Assembly (NCBI GenBank): GCA_943370215.1
Contig: CALRQC020000032.1
Location: forward strand, 4,780 to 68,779
Source of the DNA: Niveispirillum sp943370215
GTDB taxonomy: Bacteria > Pseudomonadota > Alphaproteobacteria > Azospirillales > Azospirillaceae
Reading direction: 5' to 3'
Length of the DNA: 64,000 nucleotides
Positions 16,594 through 24,958 of this stretch are shown here, piece by piece; the first letter of the stretch is position 1, and every line of letters begins with the position of its first letter. Made by a program: the position numbers and the translations under genes. The notes beneath the pieces were generated by a model that worked only from the letters and a program-made list of their open reading frames with translations, was not told the origin of the DNA and ran no database searches.

Positions 16594-16619
16594 CTTTTTA
16601 ACCGTGCAGGGGATGGCCG

Positions 16620-17783
16620 TTACCGCTTTGCGGTGACCAGGGTGGCGATCAGCGGGTTCGCGGTGGCCACGGTACGGATTGAATGAAAGCCGGCGGCTGA
16701 CAGCAGATCGGCAATCTCCCGCGCGCTGCGGCAGCGCCCCGATCCCATGGCCAGGAAATAAAGCCCGAAATAAGCGGCGGAGAGCCGCGCCCCTTCCGCC
16801 GGGCCATCCATCGCCTCTGCCACCACCAGCCTGGTGCCGGGACGCAGGGAGCGGTGAAGGTTGGCCAAAATGGCCGCCACCCGCGAATCGTCATGATCGC
16901 ACAGCACCCGAACCAGGGTGACGCAATCAGCCGCCGCCGGAAGCCGGTCGCGGGTGAAATCACCGCCATGGATATGGGTTCGTTCCGCCAGCCCCAGCCC
17001 CGCCAGATGGCGGGCAGCCCGTTCCGCGACAGCGGGAAGGTCGAAAAGGCAGAGTGACAGGCGGGGATGGGCCGCCGCTGCTGCGGCCAGAAAGGCGCCA
17101 TCCCCACCACCTACATCCAGCAGGGTTTGGTATTGGCTGAAATCATGGCTGGCCAGGATGCAGTCAGCCATCATGGTCTGGCTTTCCCGCATCAGCAGGG
17201 AATAGCCCTCCACCGCCGCCGCATCGGGGCCTTGCTGCCCCATCTCCCGCACATAGGCCCAATAGTGTCGCAGCTCCGTCTGTGCGGCACCGTCGCGCAA
17301 CAGCCGGTCGGGGTCGGTCAGATCGCGGTACAGCATGGCATGGTGCTGCACCATGGCGGCCAGCCCCCGGTCGGCCGCCAGGATCACGCCGGCATCATCC
17401 AGCAGCCAGAGGTCGGGGGCCGCCTCCACCAGCAGGCCGAGGGAGCCATTGGCGCGCAGCAGCACCCGCAACCGGGCCTCCGGCACGCCAAGCCGGGTGG
17501 CCAGAAGGGCGGTTGTCGCCGGTGCGCCCGCCAAAGCCTCATACAAGCCCAGCCGCACCCCAGCCAGCAGCACCTGGGAGAAGATGAACCCACCGGTCAG
17601 GCGGAACAGGTCGTTCGCCTTGCGATTGCCGATGGCGCGCAGCAGCGGCAGCCGCGCGATCAACCGGCGAAAACCGGGCGATGCCACAAGCCGGTTGCGC
17701 CAGAGCCGCAGCCGCAGGCGAAGCGGCAGCGCCGCCATCCCCGCCATGGGCACAGCGTCGGCATGGGGGAGCCGCGTCGACAT
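16620..17783 (-). CDS. crtF: Hydroxyneurosporene / demethylspheroidene O-methyltransferase
   Basis: SAM-dependent methyltransferase that methylates the tertiary hydroxyl of acyclic carotenoids after CrtC and CrtD. About 387 residues. The SAM motif LLDVGGGDGAFL is clear, followed by CLFDLPAVAERA and HGGDFTRDRLP, typical of the O-methyltransferase-2 family. A TTG at 17795 overlaps the crtE stop (TTGA); I prefer the ATG at 17783, but neither has a convincing Shine-Dalgarno. It is coupled to crtE upstream. Confidence 0.92.
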   Translation of the reverse strand: MSTRLPHADAVPMAGMAALPLRLRLRLWRNRLVASPGFRRLIARLPLLRAIGNRKANDLFRLTGGFIFSQVLLAGVRLGLYEALAGAPATTALLATRLGVPEARLRVLLRANGSLGLLVEAAPDLWLLDDAGVILAADRGLAAMVQHHAMLYRDLTDPDRLLRDGAAQTELRHYWAYVREMGQQGPDAAAVEGYSLLMRESQTMMADCILASHDFSQYQTLLDVGGGDGAFLAAAAAAHPRLSLCLFDLPAVAERAARHLAGLGLAERTHIHGGDFTRDRLPAAADCVTLVRVLCDHDDSRVAAILANLHRSLRPGTRLVVAEAMDGPAEGARLSAAYFGLYFLAMGSGRCRSAREIADLLSAAGFHSIRTVATANPLIATLVTAKR

Positions 17784-17791
17784 GTCCCGTG

Positions 17792-18661
17792 TCAAGCAGC
17801 GTTGACAGAAAGCGTCTTTGGCATCAGCCGCACCGCCTCATGGCGGATCATGGCGCGGAAGGCTTCCCGCCCGGCGCAGTCGGGCACGCTGTCGGCGGCT
17901 GTTTCCACCAGGGTCCGCAGATGCTTCAACGTGCCGGCAATGCCCAGCGACAGGGCGATGTTGGGCTTGCCATTGCGCCCATCCTGGCCGACGGGCTTGC
18001 CCATGCTGCCGGTCAGGCCCATCGCGTCATAAAGATCGTCAGCCACCTGATAGGCGGATCCCAGCGCATCGGCCAGGGTCAGCCAATCCTGTGGATTGCC
18101 GCCGGCCGCCAGCGCACCGGTGGAAACGGCCCCGGCAAACAGCGATGCCGTCTTGGCGCGATGATATTGCACAATGTCAATCTCAGCCTCGCTCTCCCAG
18201 GCCTGACCGGCGACCAGCCCATAGGGGGAGCCCACCGCCTTGGCGATGGTGGCCACCAGCGGGGCGGTCAGCCTTGGCGCGTGCAGCGTTTCCCGCGCCA
18301 GGGTTTCAAACGCCGCCACAATCAACCCATCGCCCACCAGCAGGGCGATTTCCTCCCCATATTCGACATGCACAGCGCTCTGGCCCCGGCGGGTCGCCGC
18401 ATTGTCAAAACAGGGCATATCGTCATGCACCAGGGAGGCGCAGTGCAGCAGCTCAATCGCCACCGCTGCGGCAGTGGCCGCCTGTGGGTCAGGGTCGCCG
18501 CAGGCCATGGCCACCGCCAGACAGAGCCGGGGGCGGATGCGCGCCCCGCCGGGAAACACCGCGTGGCGCATCCCCTTGGCCAATAAGGGCGGGCAGCCAT
18601 TGGCGGTGGCAAGCCGCAGGGCAAGCTGCAAGCCGGTTTCAATGCGCTCAGGCAAATCCAT
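17792..18661 (-). CDS. crtE: Geranylgeranyl diphosphate synthase
   Basis: Trans-prenyltransferase making GGPP for carotenoids and the bacteriochlorophyll tail. 289 residues. Both aspartate-rich motifs are visible: VHDDMPCFD (first) and ADDLYD (second). The ATG at 18661 has a GGAGG Shine-Dalgarno. It is the first gene of the minus-strand superoperon and faces crtD across a short divergent promoter region with PpsR-type sites. Confidence 0.96.
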   Translation of the reverse strand: MDLPERIETGLQLALRLATANGCPPLLAKGMRHAVFPGGARIRPRLCLAVAMACGDPDPQAATAAAVAIELLHCASLVHDDMPCFDNAATRRGQSAVHVEYGEEIALLVGDGLIVAAFETLARETLHAPRLTAPLVATIAKAVGSPYGLVAGQAWESEAEIDIVQYHRAKTASLFAGAVSTGALAAGGNPQDWLTLADALGSAYQVADDLYDAMGLTGSMGKPVGQDGRNGKPNIALSLGIAGTLKHLRTLVETAADSVPDCAGREAFRAMIRHEAVRLMPKTLSVNAA

Positions 18662-18684
18662 GGGGCGGCCTCCTCACACTTAAA

Positions 18685-18702
18685 TGTCAATTCTATTTGA
18701 CG
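18685..18702. promoter_or_regulatory. Near-consensus PpsR-type palindrome, crtE/crtD promoter
   Basis: Sequence TGTCAATTCTATTTGACG matches TGT-N12-ACA except for the last base. It lies 8 bp from the perfect palindrome at 18711-18728, the same spacing as the pair upstream of bchC, which supports it as a real half of a double site. Confidence 0.65.
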
Positions 18703-18724
18703 ACAAAATGTGTAAACATAAATT
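18697..18724 (+). promoter_or_regulatory. Candidate crtDC promoter
   Basis: TTGACG (18697-18702) and TAAATT (18719-18724) with 16-nt spacing form a plausible sigma-70 promoter reading toward crtD. They fall inside the two PpsR-type palindromes. A crtE promoter must overlap the same region on the other strand. Confidence 0.5.
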
Positions 18725-18728
18725 GACA
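18711..18728. promoter_or_regulatory. PpsR/CrtJ-type palindrome, crtE/crtD promoter
   Basis: Sequence TGTAAACATAAATTGACA is a full TGT-N12-ACA match between the divergent crtE and crtD genes. It resembles the site upstream of bchI (27810-27827), sharing TGTAAAC at one end and ATTGACA at the other. Confidence 0.8.
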
Positions 18729-18763
18729 CACAAAAATGGAAAGTCAATGCAGCAGGGGGGCGT

Positions 18764-20341
18764 GTGGCGGGGGGAAGCGACGATAGCGTTGTGATCGTGG
18801 GTGCCGGGATGGGCGGCCTGTCGGCTGCCCTGGTGCTGGCCAGCGCCGGTGTGCCGGTGATGGTGGTGGAGGCGGCGGCGGGGCCGGGCGGCAAGCTGCG
18901 TCAGGTGACGGCCGGCGGGCAGCAATTTGATGCCGGCCCCACGGTGCTGACCATGAAATGGGTCTTCGATGCGCTGTTGGCCCGCTGCGGCACCACGCTG
19001 GACAGCGAAGTGCGGTTGACGCGATCCGATCTGCTGGCCCGGCATTACTGGCAGGGGGGCACCCGGCTGGATCTGTTTGCCGAGCAGGATCGGACCCGTG
19101 ACGCCATCGGGGATTTTGCCGGGGCGGCAGCGGAGGCCGGTTTCCAGCGCTTTGCCGCCGACGGTGCCCGCATCTATCATTTGCTGGAGCGCAGCTTTAT
19201 CGATGCCCCCCGGCCCAACCCGCTGTCACTGTCGGCCCGGATCGGGCTGCATCGGCCGGGGGCGCTGCTGGCGCTGAAGCCTTACAGAAGCCTGTGGTCA
19301 GCCCTGTCGGGCTATTTCGCTGATCCGCGACTGCGACAATTGTTCGGGCGTTATGCCACCTATTGCGGCTCCTCCCCCTTTCTGGCGCCGGCGACATTGA
19401 TGCTGGTAGCGCATGTGGAACAGGCAGGCGTGTGGATTGTCGATGGCGGCATGAACAGCCTGGCGCAGCGGCTGATGGAATTGGCCCAGGCCATGGGGGT
19501 GGTGTTCTGCTTTGGGGAAAAGATCATCGCCATCAACAAGGACCGCTCGGGCCGGGCCGTTGCCGGTGTCACCACCGATCAGCAACGCCAGCTCCGCGCC
19601 GGTTCGGTGATCTTCAATGGCGATATTGCCGCCTTGGCCCCGCTGCTGGGTTCCACCAGACAACCGGGCCGGCCCGTGGCCCAGCGATCCCTATCGGCCC
19701 TGGTTGCCTGTGGTCTGGCCCAGCCGTGCGGGGTGCCGCTGGCCCATCATACGGTGTTTTTCTCCCACGATTATGCGGTGGAGTTCGATGCCCTTCAGCG
19801 ACACCGCCGCCCGCCGGATGATCCCACCATCTATATCTGCGCCCAGGATCGGACGGATATGGGGGCCCTGTCCGGGCCATCCACCGGCAAGGGGGAGCGG
19901 CTTTACAGCCTGATGAACATGCCGGCGGACGGCGACAGCCACGCCTATTCGGAAAGTGAGATCGACCGATGCCTGTCCACGATGGAACGTCGTCTGGCCC
20001 GCAACGGGCTGACCCTGCCGTTCGACAGACAGGCCATGTCGGTCACGGGACCGGATGGTTTCAACCGGCTGTTCCCGGCCACGGGCGGGGCGCTGTACGG
20101 GATGGCCTCCCATGGCGCGATGGCCTCCTTCCGGCGGCCCTCCGCCCAGGGGCTGATCCGGGGCTTGTATCTGGCCGGGGGCAGTGTGCATCCGGGGCCG
20201 GGGGTGCCGATGGCGGCCCTGTCGGGCAAGATCGCGGCGGAGCGTTTGCTGGCGGATCGGGCTTTGACCGGCCGGTCCCGCCCGGTGGCTATCACTGGTG
20301 GTATGCCGATGCGGTCAGCGATTGCGGACAATACGCGCTGA
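18764..20341 (+). CDS. crtD: Hydroxyneurosporene desaturase (CrtD)
   Basis: FAD-dependent CrtI-family desaturase acting at C3-C4 of hydroxylated or methoxylated acyclic carotenoids. 525 residues. The dinucleotide-binding motif VVIVGAGMGGLSAAL is at about 9-23 and the C-terminal family signature GGSVHPGPGVPMAALSG is present. The only in-frame start near the N-terminus is GTG at 18764. The first gene of crtDC being divergent from crtE favours CrtD over CrtI, and a separate CrtI is present in the window. Its last roughly 80 nt overlap the conserved N-terminal codons of crtC in another frame. Confidence 0.9.
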   Translation: MAGGSDDSVVIVGAGMGGLSAALVLASAGVPVMVVEAAAGPGGKLRQVTAGGQQFDAGPTVLTMKWVFDALLARCGTTLDSEVRLTRSDLLARHYWQGGTRLDLFAEQDRTRDAIGDFAGAAAEAGFQRFAADGARIYHLLERSFIDAPRPNPLSLSARIGLHRPGALLALKPYRSLWSALSGYFADPRLRQLFGRYATYCGSSPFLAPATLMLVAHVEQAGVWIVDGGMNSLAQRLMELAQAMGVVFCFGEKIIAINKDRSGRAVAGVTTDQQRQLRAGSVIFNGDIAALAPLLGSTRQPGRPVAQRSLSALVACGLAQPCGVPLAHHTVFFSHDYAVEFDALQRHRRPPDDPTIYICAQDRTDMGALSGPSTGKGERLYSLMNMPADGDSHAYSESEIDRCLSTMERRLARNGLTLPFDRQAMSVTGPDGFNRLFPATGGALYGMASHGAMASFRRPSAQGLIRGLYLAGGSVHPGPGVPMAALSGKIAAERLLADRALTGRSRPVAITGGMPMRSAIADNTR

Positions 20342-21207
20342 CCATCATCGCCTTCATCGGCTCCGTCTTCTCCCCCTATTATCATTGGTCGGGGCGGGGG
20401 CGGCCTGAAAATCATGTCGCCTTCAACGTCGCGCTTTATGGCCCCCATGGCCATATCTGGTGCATGACGGAACGGGGGCAGGGCAGCCTGGAACGGGGGC
20501 CGCAGCATCTGCGCATCGGGCCCAGCCGTATGGTGATGCAGGATGACAGGCTGGTGATTGATTTCAGTGAAACGGCACTGCCCTGGCCGGGGCAGCGCCT
20601 GAAACCTGGCCGCGTGTCGGGCCGGGTGGAACTGGTGGCGGATATTGCCAGCACACATTCTGTCGATCTGGATGATGCTGGCCGGCATGTCTGGTGCCCC
20701 CGAATGCCACGGGCCAGGGCCACCATCACCTGCGACGCCCTGCCGGGCGGTGGCTGGTGCGGGCCGGCCTATCACGACATGAATTTTGGCAACCGTCCGA
20801 TTGAACAGGATTTCATCGGCTGGGATTGGGCGCGGGGGCTTGGCGGGGCAGGGGGTGACACCATCATCCTCTATGATGCTAAAGCACGCAACGGCACGGC
20901 ACGCCGTCTGGCCCTGCGGTACAGCAGTCAAGCGGCACCGGAGGTCATCGGCCTTCCCGCTCGGCAGACCCTGCCGCGCGGCTTCTGGGGCGTGCGCAGC
21001 GGGGTTGCCTGTGATGCGGCGGGCATCCCCCGCTTGCTGACACGGCTGGAGGATTCCCCCTTCTACACCCGGGCCTGCATTGAGACGCTGTTGCAGGGTC
21101 AGCGGCTTACCATGGTGCATGAAACGCTGGATTGCCGGCGACTGTCCAACCCGCTGGTGCGGCTGATGCTGCCTTTCCGGATGCCTCGGCGGGGCCGCTA
21201 TCCCTGA
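20263..21207 (+). CDS. crtC: Carotenoid 1,2-hydratase (5' end unresolved)
   Basis: Adds water across the terminal 1,2 double bond of acyclic carotenoids in the spirilloxanthin and spheroidene routes. Conserved CrtC segments begin at FDRPVPPGGYHWWY (codon 20263), then IAFIGSVFSPYYHWSG, GPSRMVMQDDRLVIDF and NFGNRPIEQDFIGWDW. The family normally starts about ten residues before this point, but the frame has no ATG, GTG or TTG from 19969 to beyond the conserved N-terminus. The ATG at 19969 would add 98 residues that are only a shadow of crtD. Translation may need a frameshift from crtD, an unusual start, or the sequence may hold an indel. Coordinates therefore give the recognisable domain. Confidence 0.85.
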   Translation, partial: FDRPVPPGGYHWWYADAVSDCGQYALTIIAFIGSVFSPYYHWSGRGRPENHVAFNVALYGPHGHIWCMTERGQGSLERGPQHLRIGPSRMVMQDDRLVIDFSETALPWPGQRLKPGRVSGRVELVADIASTHSVDLDDAGRHVWCPRMPRARATITCDALPGGGWCGPAYHDMNFGNRPIEQDFIGWDWARGLGGAGGDTIILYDAKARNGTARRLALRYSSQAAPEVIGLPARQTLPRGFWGVRSGVACDAAGIPRLLTRLEDSPFYTRACIETLLQGQRLTMVHETLDCRRLSNPLVRLMLPFRMPRRGRYP

Positions 21208-21209
21208 CA

Positions 21210-21359
21210 TCAGGGGGGCGGGTTGTCCGATTTCTTTTCCCGCGCTTCCCGGTCCTGCTGTTCATAGCGGCGCAGGTCGCGCCGCTGCCAGATGTAAAAG
21301 GCAATGGCGAGGCCGAAGACAAAACCCGCCTCGATCAATCCGAAATAGCGTTCAAACAA
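21210..21359 (-). CDS. 49-codon membrane protein downstream of crtB
   Basis: Short ORF starting with TTG at 21359, overlapping the crtB stop by 8 nt and ending just after the convergent crtC stop. The predicted peptide has an N-terminal membrane helix (GLIEAGFVFGLAIAFYIW) followed by a charged tail (QRRDLRRYEQQDREAREKK) and ends in a proline run. Small ORFs of this kind after crtB occur in other phototrophs as I recall them, but no function is known. Overlap with crtB and protein-like composition support it; TTG start and short length limit confidence. Confidence 0.6.
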   Translation of the reverse strand: MFERYFGLIEAGFVFGLAIAFYIWQRRDLRRYEQQDREAREKKSDNPPP

Positions 21360-22500
21360 GGCGCGCCACCTTCTGCCAGCGCGCCAACCGCTGCTGGCGT
21401 TGGTCGTCGCGTTGGCGCTGCTGGATGTCGATCATGATCAGGGTCACCCGCTCCAAGGGGGAACCTGATCGCGCCACGGCCCGGCGCTGGCCCTCCACCA
21501 GGGCAAAGGCATCGGCGGCGGTGGTCACCAGTTCCGCCACGGCGGGATCGGGCGGGGCCGTTGCCAACCGATCTGCCTGCAATTCCGTGGGCCGGACGGC
21601 GCGCAGCACCAGGGCCAGTTTGCGGGGCAAGCTGGTGCGCGCGCGGCGGGAAATGGTGTCATAACCGTTCCGGGCAATGCTGCGCCCGATATCCTGATAG
21701 GTCAGGGCGGCGGTGCGGATGGCGTGGCGGCAGTTGCTGGGCAGCCGGGCGATCCCGGCATGGCCCAATCGGTAATGCCGGTCCGCCTCCTCCAACAGCC
21801 GTTTCACCACCCCGCCCAGGGCCGGGGTGAAGCGCGGATCGCGCAGAAAGGTGTCCCCGTCGACCCCCGCTTCGCGCAGCCAGTCCAGCGGCAGGTAAAG
21901 CCGGCCCTGGCGTGCATCCTCCCCCACATCGCGGGCGATATTGGTCAATTGCATGGCCAGCCCCAGATCGGCGGCGCGGGCCAGCGTCCAGGCATCGCCG
22001 GCCCGCATCACCAGCGACATCATCAGGCCGACGGTGGCGGCCACGCCCGCCGCATATTCTTTCACCGCCGCAATGGTGTGGTATTGCCGCCCCGCCATAT
22101 CCATGGCGAACCCGTCCAGCAGGGACAGCGGGATGGTCTTGGGGATGGCATAGTTGTGCACGATCCGGGCAAAGGCGCGGTCACAGGCATGGTCGCAAGG
22201 GGCACCCGCATAAATCCGGTCCAACCGCTGCCGCAGCCGGTGCAGCGCATCGGGTCGGCGGGCCGGATCATCGATCACATCATCGGAATGCCGACAGAAA
22301 GCATAGAGCGCATGGGCCGCCTGCCGCGTGCCGCGCGGCAACAGCAGCGACGCGATATGAAACGATTTCGACCCGCGCCGGATGGCGGCGGTGCAGTCAT
22401 CCAGGTCGATCGCATCACCGGTGAAGCCGTAATTCATCGCCACCGTCCGGCGTGGGGTGCGGCACGGACTGTCATGGCTGCATTCAAGCGCGTCCATCAT
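21352..22500 (-). CDS. crtB: Phytoene synthase
   Basis: Condenses two GGPP to phytoene. 382 residues, somewhat long because of the C-terminal tail rich in Q and R. Aspartate-rich motifs are visible: HSDDVIDDPA (first) and NIARDVGEDA (second), with the family YLPLDWL segment. The start overlaps the crtI stop (ATGA). Last full-length gene of the bchIDO-crtIB operon. Confidence 0.96.
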   Translation of the reverse strand: MMDALECSHDSPCRTPRRTVAMNYGFTGDAIDLDDCTAAIRRGSKSFHIASLLLPRGTRQAAHALYAFCRHSDDVIDDPARRPDALHRLRQRLDRIYAGAPCDHACDRAFARIVHNYAIPKTIPLSLLDGFAMDMAGRQYHTIAAVKEYAAGVAATVGLMMSLVMRAGDAWTLARAADLGLAMQLTNIARDVGEDARQGRLYLPLDWLREAGVDGDTFLRDPRFTPALGGVVKRLLEEADRHYRLGHAGIARLPSNCRHAIRTAALTYQDIGRSIARNGYDTISRRARTSLPRKLALVLRAVRPTELQADRLATAPPDPAVAELVTTAADAFALVEGQRRAVARSGSPLERVTLIMIDIQQRQRDDQRQQRLARWQKVARLV

Positions 22501-24059
22501 GGTTGATGCCTCCCCCTGTGCTGGCGGATGCAGGCGGCGGCATCCGGCACCAGCCCGTTGACGATCCGCGCGGATGACAGCACCCCCGGCAAGCCGGCAC
22601 CGGGATGGGTGCCAGCCCCGCAGAGGAACAGGTTGTCCAGCTCCTCACTGCGATTATGCGGGCGGAACCAGGCGCTTTGCAGCAGCTTGGGTTCCAGCGC
22701 GAAGGCTGCCCCCTGCCAGGAGAGCAGCCGGTCACGGAAATCCAGCGGCGTCGCCAGCTTGGAGGTAACAATATGGCGTTCCAGATCGGGCAGCAGGGTG
22801 CGGGACAGATATGCTGCGATCCGTTGGCGATAGGGTTCCGCCATCGCCTGCCAATCCGTGCCGCTGCCCAGATGGGGCACGGGGCTCAGCACATAAAAGG
22901 CATCGCCGCCGGCGGGTGCCACCGTGGGGTCCACGGCGCTGGGGCGGTGCAGATAAAGGCTGAAATCATCGGCCAGATGCTGATGGCGGAAAATATCATC
23001 CAACAGGCCCCGGTATCGCGGCCCGAACAGCATGGTGTGGTGATACACATCCTCATAGCGCCGGTTGGTGCCGAAATACCAGACGAACAGCCCCATTGAA
23101 TAATCGCCCCGCGCGATCTTCGCATCGGTCCAGCGCCGCCTGGGATGATGGCGCAGCAGCTTGCCATAGGTGGTGGCCGGATCGGCGTTGGAGATGACGA
23201 TGTCCGCCGGCACAATCTCCCCCGACGCCAGCCGCACGCCGGTGGCGCGGCGTCCCGCCGTCAGGATGGTTTCCACGGTTTCGCCCAGCCGGATCACCCC
23301 GCCATGGCGGCGAACCAGCCCGGCAATCCCCCGCACCAGCGCGTTGGTGCCGCCCATGGCGTAATGCACGCCATACCGGCTCTCCAGATGCGCGATCAGG
23401 CAGTAAAAGGAGGTGGCGGAGAAAGGGTTGCCGCCGATCAGCAGCGGATGGAAAGAGAAGATGGTGCGCAGCCGTTCATCGCGGAAATGCTTTGAAACAA
23501 CCGCATAAACAGAGCGATAGCCCCCCAGCCGGGCCAGCGATGCCAGGGTGCGGGCGGTGAAGCCCAGGCTGTGGAAGGGCTTATCGGCCAGTTGCTCAAA
23601 GGCGACCTCGTAAATGCGGCGGCTTTCCGCCATGAAGCTTTGATAGCCTGCGACATCGGCGGGGTTGAAGCGCGCCACCTCTGCCGCCATCGCCGCCGGG
23701 TCGCCGGAATAGTTGAACCAGGCACCATCATCGAAGCGGATTTTGTAAAACGGGTTGCAGGGCCGAAGCGCCACATCCTCTGAAAGCTGCCCGCCGCAAT
23801 CGCGCCACAGATCCTCAAACATCCAGGGGGCGGTGATGATGGTGGGGCCGGCATCGAAGATGAAACCATCCTGGCGATGGGCATAAGCCCGCCCGCCGGG
23901 TGCATCCAGCGGGTCGATGATGGTGACGCCATAGCCCCGCGCCGCCAGCAACGCCCCGGTGGACAGGCCGCCCACACCGGCCCCGATGATAATCGCCTGG
24001 GGCCTGGACGGATCGGGGGCCTGGGCGTCGGGCCGGAGATGGGGGGTGATCATATTCAT
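22497..24059 (-). CDS. crtI: Phytoene desaturase
   Basis: FAD-dependent desaturase converting phytoene to neurosporene or lycopene. About 520 residues. Rossmann motif AIIIGAGVGGLSTGAL (about 22-37) and the C-terminal AGTHPGAGLPGVLSSA signature are present. The ATG at 24059 overlaps the bchO stop (ATGA). With crtC, crtD and crtF but no crtA in view, the likely product line is spirilloxanthin, implying a four-step lycopene-forming CrtI; this is inference. Confidence 0.95.
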   Translation of the reverse strand: MNMITPHLRPDAQAPDPSRPQAIIIGAGVGGLSTGALLAARGYGVTIIDPLDAPGGRAYAHRQDGFIFDAGPTIITAPWMFEDLWRDCGGQLSEDVALRPCNPFYKIRFDDGAWFNYSGDPAAMAAEVARFNPADVAGYQSFMAESRRIYEVAFEQLADKPFHSLGFTARTLASLARLGGYRSVYAVVSKHFRDERLRTIFSFHPLLIGGNPFSATSFYCLIAHLESRYGVHYAMGGTNALVRGIAGLVRRHGGVIRLGETVETILTAGRRATGVRLASGEIVPADIVISNADPATTYGKLLRHHPRRRWTDAKIARGDYSMGLFVWYFGTNRRYEDVYHHTMLFGPRYRGLLDDIFRHQHLADDFSLYLHRPSAVDPTVAPAGGDAFYVLSPVPHLGSGTDWQAMAEPYRQRIAAYLSRTLLPDLERHIVTSKLATPLDFRDRLLSWQGAAFALEPKLLQSAWFRPHNRSEELDNLFLCGAGTHPGAGLPGVLSSARIVNGLVPDAAACIRQHRGRHQP

Positions 24060-24958
24060 GCCGCATCCACCCGGTTGGCCGGGCGCGCCCGCAACGCGTC
24101 CGTGATCAGCCCCGCCACCAGATCGGCGCGGCATTCATGCAGCAGATGCCCGCCGCGATCCACCAGCGTCAGGCTGGCGCCGCGTGCGATACTGGCCGCG
24201 TGACGGCTATCGTCACAGGGCACCATCGGGTCATCCTTGGCGGCGATCAGCACCGGCGGCTGGGGCAGGGCAGACAGCAGCGCATCGAACCGTGTCAGAT
24301 CCCATGCCGCCATCATGCCCAGCGCACCGCGCACATGGCCCGAGGAGGTGAGCAGCCGCCGGTACAGCGCTGCCCCCGCCTTGTCGAGGGGCGATCCAGT
24401 GGCCGTCAGCAGATTGTCGGCAAACCAGCCGCGCCGTGCCACCAGGGCGAACAGGCTGGCTGACAAGGGGGCGGCAAACAACGCCTTGGCCAGGGGGGAG
24501 AGGATTTGTTCGCCCCGGATCGGCCGGACGGCACTATTGATGCCCACCACCAGCGGCCTGGTCTTCACGGCGGGCTTGGCGCCCAGCGACACCGCGATGG
24601 CCGCCCCCGCCGAATGGCCGATAATGGCCGTCGGTGCAATGCCCAGCACCGCAATCAAGGACTGGATGGCCCCGGTCATGCCGTTCAGCGACAGGTCCGG
24701 CCAGCCATGGGGGCGGCTGAAACCATGGCAGGGCAGATCGGGTGCCACGATCCGGTAAGCCCCCGATAAAAGGGGCAGCAGATGCCGCCAGGAATGGCTG
24801 GAAGCGCCGGTGCCGTGCAGCAGCAGCAATACCGGCGCGTCCGCCGGCCCCATTTCCTGCACATGCCAGCCTATCCCGGCGGTGGAGACAAAGCGGCTGG
24901 CCGACCGGTGGGGCCAGTCGCGTCCATCCCTGTCCCAATCCAGCCAGCTGCCGATCAT
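24056..24958 (-). CDS. bchO: BchO-type alpha/beta hydrolase
   Basis: Alpha/beta-hydrolase fold protein, putative Mg-chelatase accessory factor, always near bchID. 300 residues. HGTGASSHSWRHLLPLL (oxyanion region) and the nucleophile elbow IIGHSAGAAIA are visible, with a C-terminal histidine in DRGGHLLHE. The exact reaction is not established for the family. Start overlaps the bchD stop (ATGA). Confidence 0.92.
   Translation of the reverse strand: MIGSWLDWDRDGRDWPHRSASRFVSTAGIGWHVQEMGPADAPVLLLLHGTGASSHSWRHLLPLLSGAYRIVAPDLPCHGFSRPHGWPDLSLNGMTGAIQSLIAVLGIAPTAIIGHSAGAAIAVSLGAKPAVKTRPLVVGINSAVRPIRGEQILSPLAKALFAAPLSASLFALVARRGWFADNLLTATGSPLDKAGAALYRRLLTSSGHVRGALGMMAAWDLTRFDALLSALPQPPVLIAAKDDPMVPCDDSRHAASIARGASLTLVDRGGHLLHECRADLVAGLITDALRARPANRVDAA

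Noticed and set aside
19969..20262. N-terminal 98-codon extension of crtC from an ATG at 19969
   Set aside because: It is read inside the conserved C-terminal part of crtD in another frame and shows no CrtC-like sequence; only the domain from 20263 is recognisable.
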